NCBI GenBank assembly: GCA_012295275.1
Contig: CM022665.1
Coordinates: forward strand, 19,153,150-19,215,149
Source of the DNA: Chrysomallon squamiferum
Lineage: Eukaryota; Mollusca; Gastropoda; Neomphalida; Peltospiridae
DNA length: 62,000 nucleotides
Direction: 5' to 3'
The position numbers were made by a program, and so were the translations under genes. Numbering within the stretch: the stretch's first letter is position 1; each line of letters starts with the position of its first letter. Below are positions 25,366-37,200 of the stretch, one piece after another. The notes below the pieces were generated by a model. The model ran no database searches, was not told the origin of the DNA, and saw only the letters and a list, made by a program, of their open reading frames with translations.

Positions 25366-26224
25366 TAATAATATGAAGAAGAATCTCTCTCACACACCCA
25401 GACACACAAGCAAACAATGACACATACACACCAACACTTAACATAAACAGATATTAAAAATATCCCTCACACAAAAACTACACAAGTTCGATCTCGGTTC
25501 TATCTTTATTCTCTGTATCATTGTATAACATGATAGACAGTTATAGTACAATGTTATCGATGATAATATTGTAATTACATTTCAGAGAATTGATCCAAAC
25601 GTCTTTCTCCCTTGCCCGATATTTTCTCTTCGCTCTTGAACTATCTTTTACCCCAGTCACACAGATAACATCTCACACCGTTGAACAATACTGACAGACA
25701 ATTACGGTCCTGGGTTCCTTAAAATAGCGTCATTGGCAATATTTACAATATATTAATGTTCCAAGTATCTTGGTGGCATTGCCCAAGTACTTCAAGTATA
25801 AACAAAGAGAAAGAAACCTCAGACATATTAATGGTGTTTATGTATCTTTACATTATGCTTGATATTTTTAATTCAGTCCATCACAATAAGATATTCAGTT
25901 AAGTGCTGCTTACAAAAACAATTCATAATTGCACTTCTGAAGGAATGGCTTTCCACTGAGCAGTTCTATTATAAGTAGATGTATTTCTTATATATACCAG
26001 TGAAAATATCATTAGCTTTCAGTAGAAAGTTTGACTCTGTTCATGATGGAAGTCATAACATGTAACAAAGGTGGTGAGGAGTTAATTTTCATCTACACTA
26101 AACAGATAACTAAGCCTCATAACATAAGGTGGCGATGTGTACAACGCACTACTGATTGTAAGGCAACCAACTCTAAGCACAACCTTGGTTAATGATGATC
26201 AAAGTTAGTTACACTCATAATCAT
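25363..26224. other. Non-coding gap
   Basis: No exon or repeat structure recognised. Confidence 0.5.
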
Positions 26225-26930
26225 GATCCATCGGAGACAAAAGTCGCAGCTGTCAAGTGCTGTTCTCATATGAAGCAGCACGCCAAGCAAAGTTTCGACA
26301 AGCCAAGCCAGATAGTAACTGAAGCCATGAGTCAAACTGATGTCACTGCCAGGGTTGAACTTGGCAGGTAAGAGTCAGTAAAACGTACCCTATGTAACCA
26401 AAGACTTGGCTGCATCCGTCTTCAACCTGAGTCTCTCTTCGAAATCTCGTCATCGAGGGAAAGTGGGCGCTGACAACGGGACCTGATCCTCAACAGTTCC
26501 TCGTCTACGACAACGGTTAAGTCGCCGCCTCAGTGATCATCATATCTGGTGCCAGTGACGTTCTGCAACATCTGTCAACTGCCAAGACCTGGTTCATGGA
26601 TGAGAACCATGCTATTGCTCCTCCCGGGTTCCGCCAGCTGTGTGTCTTGTGGGGAACACTACGATAACCTGCTACATACTATTGTCAACAAGTGTTCCAA
26701 ATTGCACCAGCTGATCCTACCACTGTAGTCACACACTTTGATGGCGACCCTTGATGGCGAACAGCGTACTAACAATCTCTGCGAGGCATAGAATCATAGA
26801 ATTGAACATTTGTGTGGTGTTTCTCGTCCTTCTGTGTGGAAACTAATTCACCGGCTTCAAGCAGATGCTGCCCAAGTCAGTACAACTCTCCTCAACGCTC
26901 TCCTCCTCGCAAACATAGCAATCGTGTAAA
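26225..26930 (+). pseudogene. MULE transposase with internal deletion
   Basis: GC-richer block with collinear MULE similarity in shifting plus-strand frames. N-terminal part: A-K-Q-S-F-D-K-P-S-Q-I-V and R-V-E-L-G-R followed by K-R-T-L-C-N-Q-R. Middle: F-L-V-Y-D-N-G, S-D-V-L-Q-H-L-S-T-A, then K-T-W-F-M-D-E-N-H-A-I-A-P-P-G-F-R-Q-L. C-terminal part: R-T-N-N-L-C-E-A-stop-N-H-R-I-E-H-L and S-V-W-K-L-I-H-R-L-Q-A-D-A-A-Q. The catalytic segment between them is missing, which is just the segment present at 23068-23310. Frameshifts and stops show it is dead. Confidence 0.75.
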
Positions 26931-28799
26931 CACCAGTGTCGTCGTCATCAGTTACGTGTGGACGTGATGTGATTCTAAAACTGTATTCTAAACAATATAT
27001 AATGAAAATAACATGTGATGAAGGCCGATTCCTTTTGAAAACCCCATCTGACTGATACAATGAAGAAGATACTAATTTGATTTATACATACAGATTAATT
27101 CAGTTTCCTCTCTGTCTTTGTGTATTTCTCTGTGAACACTTAATCTTCACTAATACCTACACTCTCATTTTTCACTGAATATTTAAATGTTCCTGATTTT
27201 CAAAACAGAATTTCGGTCTTGACGGAACATGTAATTCTAACTGAGAAGCTTGAATAAAACATTAATACAAAAGTTTTAATTTCTGACGGCTGGTACTATA
27301 GTCACTCATGAACAGACTTCGACACAATATGAATCTCTCAAATAATCCCTATTTTCTGGATTATCACACTTAATTTTTATTGTTTGTATTTCATTTTGTA
27401 CTTTGATTGTTGATGCACCAAATTGTATAACGCTTTGTTAACGTATAACACTACGTCAAGGGAGGTGCTCTGGTGCTGTCTGGTCTGTGATGAAAATGAA
27501 TTCAAAGGTCTGATTGAAATTACAGAAATCAGAGATAAACAAAACACAAATGTAGAAGTTAGTTATCTGTAATGGTCTCGTTTTTCAGTTTATATTATAT
27601 TGTCTAAATACATTATTAAGACCAAATAAAAATAATTATTCAACATTATAATAACAAGTAAAAGCAATTCACTAAATAAATTTCTTTAAAGAATTCATTG
27701 CTGAAAAAGATTTAGAGATTATAATATTGAAAAAAAGTAATAATAAAATTTAAAAATATAATATTTTGTATGCATATCCGGAAGATATTACCAACAGTAT
27801 TGTATTAGACAAATTGTGCATGCATGTTTAGAAAATGTAATAATTACCCTCAAGTGAGATTTGTTTTACTGTATTTAGCCATGTTAAATGTGGCTAAACA
27901 CTTTTGCTTAGAAATGTCTATTTTATGATGTATGTTTTGCGGCAGTTCAATGCACAGTCTCTAGAACTACCTAGGAACTACAAAAGAATTATTTTTCAGT
28001 GTTTGTATCATGATGACATTTGTTAATCGCATTCCCTCGTTTTTCGCTTTAATTCTCCTGTTTTACTTGCAGCGGAATAACGTAACAGTTACGAATTTAA
28101 AGATTAGTTACATAAGGAAAAAAATTGTTATTGGTTTCGATTACCTCTGGAAAATATTGATATTTTTTTATATTTTTCATCTTTTGCAATCGATATATAG
28201 TTACAATAGTCTATAATGTGTTTGCGTGCAATAAGCAGTAACATGCCTTTTTTTTCAGTGCCTATTAAAACTGATTTTTAAACTGTCTAACACTGGTGGC
28301 AAACTGCTTGAAGAGTTTATGTTGTTGGCATACACGCAGATATCTATGAAAGCAGTATTATTATAGTGTACTGGCTCAGATTGCGACTTGATTAGAAATA
28401 TCTTGAGGTCATATTAAATAAACGAGGATAAATAGTAGAAAATTATTCATAATAGATCAGTACTGGTATAACACTATGAAACTTCCTTCTGTTTTACATG
28501 TTCTTAACGTATGTATCAAATGTTTGTCTGTTGTTTTTTTTTTTTTTTTTTTTGCACAGTGGAATTCAGCATCCATCAATAGCAACTGAGCACTCTGTTC
28601 ATATAAAAGAAAACTACGAAAATGTTAAATTTCTTCTAGAAACTATAAACTAGAACAGACAGGTCTGTAGCAATTTCAAAATGATTAACTTGTTCAAAGA
28701 ACTGCAAAAGGCTTTGTTTGACTTTGGGACAGTCATGCTACATATAAACACTACCAAAAAGACAATGACCTCAAAGAGAACAGTTTATTCAAGGTAACA
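26931..28799. other. Non-coding gap
   Basis: AT-rich with a T-run at 28530-28552. No exon recognised. Confidence 0.5.
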
Positions 28800-29290
28800 C
28801 AGAATGTAACGTTCCAGCCCTTGATAGAATCAGAGAAGGTCCTTACGTCTCCACTTGTATATCGGACTGGGGCTTGTTAGTTTATAAAGCACTGGACAAA
28901 GAAGACAAAGCCTTCAAAGACATTTACAAATTTGTTTCATATCTGTCAAAAACAACAATTGAAGGAGGTGTGTTCACCGGATCAGATATTCGCAAAAGGT
29001 CTCACGTACGAGAATCTGAGGGATAAAAAATGACACAGAAGGAACAAAACGGTTGGAGGTCTGTTGAACATTTTCTTTGGAATAACAAACGCAGGAATTA
29101 TTGGAAAAGTTGAAAAAAACGGATGTCTTTGAAGTTATATTTCCTCCATCCTCAGCTAAATTTTTTCAGTGAAAATATACGTGACATTAGTGAAGAATAC
29201 AGTGAAAGATTTCACCAAGATATATCAACTATGAAAAGAAGATATCAAGGGAAATGCTACAGCAACAAGACGGATGACTCTATTAAACAA
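28800..29290 (+). pseudogene. Decayed frame of a transposon-like invertebrate protein family
   Basis: Plus-strand reading gives T-I-E-G-G-V-F-T-G-S-D-I-R-K, then S-V-E-H-F-L-W-N-N-K, then L-Y-F-L-H-P-Q-L-N-F-F-S-E-N and I-S-E-E-Y-S-E-R-F-H-Q-D-I, with R-R-Y-Q-G-K-C close behind. The E-R-F-H-Q-D-I and R-Y-Q-G motifs are, from memory, the end of a multicopy uncharacterised invertebrate family. Frameshifts and stops, and the loss of the segment after R-Y-Q-G-K, make this a fossil. Function of the family is unknown to me. Confidence 0.55.
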
Positions 29291-31738
29291 TAAGTTTTAC
29301 TGAACAAATGAACGAGGAAGACGCAAAAACAAATGTCGGCTACCGATTAACGAGACTTGAAAGTACAGCATCTAATCGGTATTACCTCTCGACTACCGAT
29401 TCTAAAATAAAAATATTTTCAAAACAAAAAAAAAAAACGAATGCAATGAAAGAAAATACAAAACAAAAACATTTTAGATCAGTCCATGAAACAGTTAAAC
29501 GGGAATAGGTATAAAAGTATAATTTGTCTGTAATCGCATTTGCACAGAATATGTATCAAACAATAGTTACGGCTACACCTTATTAAGAAATAACAAAACA
29601 AAGTGCAAATCTCTTATTTTTAGCTCTGTTGAAGTTCTGGTATGTTCAGAATAACACTATATTTCATCCTGACATGTGTCACTAAGAACTCCACGTGAGA
29701 CAAAAGATATTACAACAAAATATTAATTTTACTAATAAAATAATAAAGATACCTGTCAACGCCACCATTTATTTGTAAATATGACTATTTGAAAATAACG
29801 TGCTGACAGAATTAACTATAAGATTTTAGTTTAATTATTTTGAATATGATTAATACTGATCATGTCCAATTAAAATCTGAAAAGAAAGACGAAAGCTAAT
29901 GATGAAAAAAACTTCTTCATTCTGTGAACGCGTGTTTCTGAAATACAATCTACCAGTGATAAACTTATAAATAGAACGCACTTTTCCTAAAATGTATCTT
30001 ACTTTATCTCAGGAGCTGATCTGAGGATCATCAATCAATACTGGAAACCAGCAAATTTGTTGCCATATAATTAAATTTTAAATGTATAATAACAATTTGT
30101 AGCTGTGAAACTGCATAAATCAGGGGACATTATTTTTGTCAATTCTCTTTGAACGCAAACCTGTTACCACCTAAATAGAATTACATTCAAATATTTTGAA
30201 AAGTAATTTATCATTTATAAAATAAATAAACAAACAAATTAATAAATAAGAACAACAACAATAACAACAAAATTAAAATTAATCAATAACAAAAAGTTAT
30301 CAGAAAACATAAAAATGATCTTTGTATTTTAAGTAAAATAAATGAATGAGAAGTTTTGGTGGTCAGTATAAACAATATCATTTCTATTTATATTTGCATT
30401 TTTTCTAAGTTTATAATTAATAGTAATTAATCAGCGATCTGAATTAATAATACATAAATTAATGTTACCTATTTAATGTACTCGGTGTTTGTATGTTTTC
30501 AAGAACTAGGATTACTTATTAATAAATTATTTTTCGGCTTCTTCGTTCTTTCTGTTATTATTTAAATCCTGTTTCTGTGTGGATTGTTTTCATAATAATA
30601 AATATTAGATTGTTTACTGTAGTAGTAACAGTAGAATTAGTAGCTGCTGTTACGTGTCATAGTGGTAATAACAGGTAGTAGTAACAGACATGTAGTAATA
30701 GTAGTAGTAATAGTTACAGAGCAGTAGCAGAGCAGTAAAAGAAGTAGTAGTTTTTTTGTTGTTTTTTTTGGCGCAATAGTATCAGTAACATAGTTGTAGT
30801 TTCTTCTTGTTATTATTTAGAAATAGACTCCAACATTTTTTTTATTTTGTTCTCTTCTTTTTTTTTGATTTTTTCTTTTTTCTTTTTTTTCTTTCTTTTT
30901 TTTTTTTTTCTTTTTTTTTTTTTTAAACAATATTTTTAAAGATTAGCTGTCTAATTTTGCAAACAGGGTTAGTTAATGTTGAGAACTGTAGTATAATCAA
31001 CTTCTTTGGCTGCCTGCAGATTATCTGAGTTAACAAATTATCTAGCGTACAAATGCAACGCACAGCACTCTAACGAGTCTAAGGGATTGTCTGGCTGTCC
31101 CATGGCTGATAACTCTAATTAGTTACCTCTCCTTTCACGCTTCTCTTTTAATCGGATTTATCATGTATAGAAATAAATAAATGGTTGAATTCGAGTGGTT
31201 GTAATGGCATTCATTTCACTGGGGGAAACAGTTCTGAACAAGTGCTATGTAATTATCAACTCAGCCGAATCATGTTAGCATCACGTCGGACATTTTACAA
31301 TCTATTCGGTGGGATAAATCACGAAAAACACTGTTTGTTGATGAGAGCACGGAACGTTTTCTTTGTCCTAAATTTAACAATAAATTATTACGGTAAAGTG
31401 TAATCCATTAATGCACGTACAGAGACAATACAGTGAGTTAAATATTTATCATTAAGCAGATTTCCGGACATAAAATAAGTTGTCCTTGCGAAACAACAAC
31501 GCAGTATAAAGTAAATTTTATCTGAGTTGACTATAAACGTAAAAACTTTATAGCCGTTTCTCTAGTTTTTGTAATTTTATGACTGTATATATCTTATATC
31601 GCGTCTTTAATGGCGAACAAGTAGTAATCTAGCCGTAATCATATATATATATATATTCATTTTATTTTAGAAACTAGGTGTACGCTGAGGTCAATGAGTC
31701 TGATTGGAAAGAAGGGGAAATAGATGATATAAGCAGAA
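29291..31738. other. Non-coding gap with simple repeats
   Basis: Degenerate TAG/TAA trinucleotides at 30615-30750, T/C-rich tract at 30836-30924. A GC-richer block at 31010-31400 contains CpGs but no exon with splice support. Confidence 0.5.
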
Positions 31739-34057
31739 TATTTTCATTATTGTTTATTTCTCGCTTTTACATCGCTGGGAAACAACAACAAAACACCACA
31801 ATCAGTTTGTTACGATTCGATGTGCTCGACACTCTTGTAGGCGTAACGAGAATCCCTTTCTCTTTCCTTCCCCAAACTCTTTTTCTGCGACAGACGTTTT
31901 CACCTGGCTTCGTCAGAGAGCGTGACTGTCGCAAATGTGCTTCACTGCAGCTCGCTCTGATTAGCACGTTAATGTTTTCACTCACTCACTCACGGAAATA
32001 AAGCATGATTTGGTAGTAAACGCAGATCACTCAGAAGAAAATACAAATAACCCAGACCAGCTTACAAAATAGAAATACAATGGATAGCAAAGAACCATTT
32101 CTAAAGGCCAGTAAACAGTACAAGGATGTAATATTAAAATATCTAAGAACTGGAAAACAGAACAGAAACTTACAGGTCTTAGTAAATATTTACACCAGGT
32201 GGGTTGTTTTTTTTTGGGGTTTTTTTTTTTTATTCTTTAAAAACACGACAAAACGACTGCAGTCAACCACATTTAGAAACTATGTACCAATTCTTTAATT
32301 AGTTGATAGCACTCCAAAATAAGATTTTAACACAGATTTATAAAGTAATACATTTTAAATAGCCCTTTATTAGAAACTGAAATACTTACAGTATTAAGGA
32401 CACCAGTGATTCAGGTCAATGCAACATAATTAATTAATATAATATGAAAATTGTATATTGCATATAAGCTTTTTAATTTTAGTGTTTGAAAAGGATATTT
32501 TCCCTCACTCATGGTTAATTGGCCAATTTAAAAAAAAGGTGATGATAAAATTAATCCAGAAAATTAAAGACCTAATACATTACCTGGAAAACCTTTTACT
32601 ACTGTGTTAAATAATAGCCTTGAAGTTGTATCTTGAAATATATGATACACTTTCAAAACTTCAAGCAGAATTAATGAAGGATTATTGTACAAATGATTAT
32701 GCTTTCACGTAATAGATTTTAGAATATCAATTTTCAGGACAATTAATCTATATAACAGACTTTTTCACTTACTATACAAATTATTATCATTAAGTTGATA
32801 GTTAACAAATATCGAATCACTACGTTTAACGGTACCTTGAGTGTAGTTAACAAAAATAAATATTGCTTAAATCAAGTTAATTTTAAGCCTTATTTTTTTT
32901 AATTTATGTACATCGTCTACCTTGATACGCTTCAGCAGTTCCTCGAACTGTGTTTCAGGAATATGTTCTTATCCTCTAACTGTTCGAGAATACGTCAACA
33001 CAAACTTTCCGGATTGATTGATTGACCTTGCCCACTGTATTTCTTTGCGTGGGTTTTCATAATAACATAAGTTTATCTCCAGAAGGTCAGTAGTTTAATT
33101 CAATTTAAAGTTGACACGAAATGTTTGAAAATTTATTTCGCCTTGAAGGATAGATACAGGTACAGTGGGTGCACACGTTGAAACGTCACAATAAAGTTTT
33201 GACTTATGTTTTATAAATCTGTATATTTTTGTTTCATAATTTAATAATAAACCCAAAAGTTTTCATAAATCTGTCAGGGACACCGTTTATTTATATTTAG
33301 TGTACGTCCTTCACTCTGGTGTGCCCCTGTTGTCTCGAAAATATTTACATGATTGTTTCTTTTTAAAACTTCACTGAACGTATGTAATTTTAAATAACTG
33401 TTTATTTTTAATTGATAAGGATCTCCATATAAATGTGCGTGGTGCTTTCCTTATTGATTAAAGTAATCAGTTGACTGAAACAAATACTGCTTATAGCAAA
33501 CTTTCTGAGGGCTATACTATTTGATAAAGTAGTAATACAAATGCAAATTTAAAGTTTACTTTTTCATTCGTTTTGCAATCCCTGGACCCCTATTTTCAAT
33601 CTTTATTAGATTTAAATCCTAAGAATAACAACTAATCTGAAATCGTTGTTCTACTTTTTTTTTTACAGTAAGTTCATAAGTCTCAGAAGATAATGAAAAC
33701 CTCTTTGTTATTTAATTTTAATTTTAAAACGTTAAAGGAAAACAAAACGAAGCAGTGTAGGAAGCAACTGTAACACCGCTTTCGTCTGGACTCCATTCCT
33801 GCAAAGTTATCGATTACTTACAATCCACCGTAGCAGCCAGCTGTCTTTCACTGGAGAGCAAAGTTAATCTATCCTCGCCCACCAGTACATCACAGGTGAT
33901 TCGAATAAATTAATGAGTCCAGAAAGTTCTTCCAAGAATATGCGATAAACGAATAAATCAATCAATAAATAAATGTGACTTTTAAGTGAAGTAAAAAGTT
34001 AAAACATCAAACTGAAGATCGTTCCACATCAAACTCACAAGAAGTTTCTGTTATGAT
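31739..34057. other. Non-coding gap with one open block
   Basis: 31739-31990 is open on both strands and GC-richer than its surroundings. No family recognised. A T-run lies at 32207-32231. The remainder is AT-rich without coding signal. Confidence 0.45.
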
Positions 34058-34285
34058 ATGGACAGGGAAAAACCAACCAACAATACACTTATGATGGGAG
34101 ACTTCAAAACGCAAAAAGGGAAAGAAATGAACCCTAGGAAAACAGCAACTGGCACATCTGTGTACATTTTATTAAACGAAGGAGGCGATACATTGGTAGA
34201 ATGGGTAACATCAAGAAAGTACACAATCACGAATACCATGTTTTCAAAGAAAGCAAAAGAAATGGACGTAGAAAAGTCCAAATAG
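34058..34285 (+). pseudogene. Non-LTR retrotransposon endonuclease (EEP) fragment
   Basis: A 75-codon frame containing M-M-G-D-F-K-T-Q-K-G, the counterpart of the G-D-F-N-A-x-x-G motif of AP-type endonucleases, then N-E-G-G-D-T-L-V-E-W (family: N-x-x-G-x-x-L-x-x-F) and I-T-N-T-M-F-S-K-K. The catalytic-motif Asn is Lys and the W-T-W region is D-V-E, so it is inactive. This spacing is typical of RTE/CR1-like elements. Confidence 0.7.
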
Positions 34286-37200
34286 AGTAGGGAGTCAGGC
34301 TCCAGTTGTTACAAGGGGACGCGTAGTGGTTCCGTCCATAGCAAATTCTACCCTTCTAAGATCAGCCATGCTTAAAAATTTGATTTTGGTAGCTACATGT
34401 AGTTAATGTATAAGAACTTTTATAGTGTTATGTCTGTGATTAGCTATGGTTTAAATGTATGATGAGTGAAATAAAAGACATTGATCGTCAGAGACATAAT
34501 AATCATTGATGTAAAAACAATGTCTTACTGAAGTGAAATGAACTGAATACGGATGTTGCTGTGCAGAAGCCCAAGAGCTAAACTCTAAAAACATGAACCT
34601 CATAAAACACAGATCTTTACATTGGTTAATTCCGTTTAGCAGGTTACAATAAAGTTTTCCTGGAACCGGTAGATATTACAACAACAACAAGCAGTAAGTT
34701 GCTGAACAGACTGGAGCAGTACCACTAAAGCAGTCGGGGGTGTACAAGATGCATTACATGACCCAATAAAGCGTTTTGTCTATCAAATGACATGTCTGCA
34801 TTATGGGATGTCTGTCTTTTGGGAGGGAACCATTATTTCCATCTCACATGATTGATAGCAAGCGGGGTTCTAAAGCGTGAAAGCTTCTTTTAGCACAACA
34901 TTCTACAGGGCCGCAGCACTGGTCCAAGTTTGTAAGACGAGGTAGGACACAAACACTATTTTTTAACCTAAAACTGAAATTTTGAGTTAAACATAATTTC
35001 TTTATATCTCGCTTCACTGACGATATACTGTTACGTACAGTACGCCGTATAAACTAGAAGGAACGCTACCGCACTAATTAAATATTCTTCAACTATTCAC
35101 AGACACAGACACCTTTATAGTTTTCAGTTAGGTACAAAAAAGCAAAACAAACAAACAACAACAAAAAAAAGAAACACCTCATTTGTCTAAGCAGAACGAT
35201 GTCTTTGTTTTTGTTTTGTATTATTATTATGTGTTTTTTATCCTTTGACATTCAGTAAACGTTGGCCACCAAAATGTAATAAACAAGGTGGACAGATTTA
35301 ATTGTTTGCCATCGCTGTGATATATATTTAAAAAATAACTTCCTTATTATACATCATAACTTTTGATCATAACAAAAAAAAAAATGTTTTGATCCAAAAA
35401 GCTTTTATTCTATTCCATTTTTTAATTTTTAATTCATTTTTTTTTTTTTTTTTTTTTTCTTTTAACGAAGAAGAAGAAAAATGAAAATAATAATAATAAT
35501 AATATTTTAAATAAATAACTGTAATTAAAAATAAAAAGAGTAAAGAAAAAACTTCAAGACATTTTGAAGACAGTTATACTTAACAGTGCCCAGAAATGAG
35601 ATTTGTTATCGATTGCCTGGCTCTGTTTATTATGTGTTTTAATTATTTTTCTCAGTAACAGCTTTAATTATATTGATTTTTATGTTGCATGACAAGCAGT
35701 GACTTGAATTCAACCCTCTTAAACACATCATGTCAGTGATAGATCTATTTAACTTACATTTGATTCTTCATTCACAATTTCTTTTCTTTTTTTATTTCTT
35801 AAGCTTGCTACTTAGGTGCGTCTGCTTGCAGTTCACTCAGTCCACTGAAATAGAAAAACAACAAAAATGTTGTGCATTTTATTACTTAAAATCAACACAA
35901 ACAATTTCCGTCATACTCTCAGTTTTCATTCCTATAGAATCTGAATAGCTGATTCTATTTTAATGTCTTTTCATGTTCGTATCTGACTCAGTCGGTCACA
36001 GGTTGACAGTGGTGTATGTACAAACGTATGCACACACACCTGTACGCTCGCACACTTAATCTACAAAGTCTTAAACGGAAATTAAAAGTTTCCTGCTTCA
36101 TGAATATTAAGGCCCTGAGCAGCTCCATTGTGTGTACGTCTCTTCCTTCAGATAACTCCACTGTCATACAAAACTCTAAATTAATTCACCCTAAAAGATG
36201 ACATTCATGTTGACAGTTGATACCTCCAGACTCCAGAGCACTTTCAAAACTGCAGCACTAATTTAGCATTCGTCTAGTATTTGACGACTGTTGTTTATAT
36301 GTATGTAGATGAACGTGTGTGCGTGTTTTTTATTTTATTTGTTTCGATAAATAGTTACAGATTTCAGTTAAAGATAAATGTACACATTATTTCAGTAACA
36401 GCAATATATTCATTCTTTTGTTATTTCAGATACGTGAATTTATTAACAAACTATTATTGCCAGATGCTGCTATGCAATAGATTTTTTTTCATTTTTTTTT
36501 TTTCAATATCAAAATAAAACAAAAGAAAATCTCTATATTTACGCAAGAAAACAGTTTTACTTAAGACTGAAAATGCGCTAATTAAATAACGTCTTTTTTT
36601 TTCTTTTTTTTCATTAACATTCATGACATGATCAGAAGGTAAATGAATATTTTCCCATTGTATTCCATTATATCAAAATTATAAAATGAATCTCTTTCGT
36701 AACGTCAAACAAAGAAACAAACCAACAGAAGAAGTGGAACATGAATGAAAATTGAAAAGAATATATTACATTAAAAGAGCAACCTTCTCACAACCACTTA
36801 GAGCTGTCACACATTCAGATGTGTGTCTGTGTCCACGGGTCAGAGAAGATATTTAACAGAAGAGAGCTGACATATTTTTAAAAAAATGAATATCTTGCAG
36901 ACCACATTTACTCAGGTTTTGCTAAAATCCTAGATCCTTTTTGATGAGTCTATGATAAACTAAAATAATCTGAAATAAAAAACCATAAGTAATGTTTGTT
37001 CAGATTTCTACATTATTACAAGTTTTATTTTGAATGTTTTATAATCATAGAAAGGATCTTACACCTTTAGAGATCAACAGAAGGAGTTATTTGTATTTTT
37101 ACTTTTTTCTACCGACAGAAGCAGCTCAAAAAGGCATCATATTTAATATATCTATTATGAAAGAAAATACATCTTAAAATCCCTCGAAGAAACTGAATCT

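Noticed and set aside
25044-25376. 110-residue frame of Met runs and Arg-Glu repeats
   Set aside because: Produced by TGA and GA microsatellites joined by a short open stretch.
33790-33905. Minus-strand exon-like frame with T-C-D-V-L-V-G-E-D-R-L and a GTAAGT donor
   Set aside because: No credible acceptor was found upstream and no family fits, so it was left out of the gene list.
34051-34281. Minus-strand frame opposite the endonuclease fragment
   Set aside because: The plus strand carries the recognisable G-D-F and N-E-G-G motifs, so this is a shadow.
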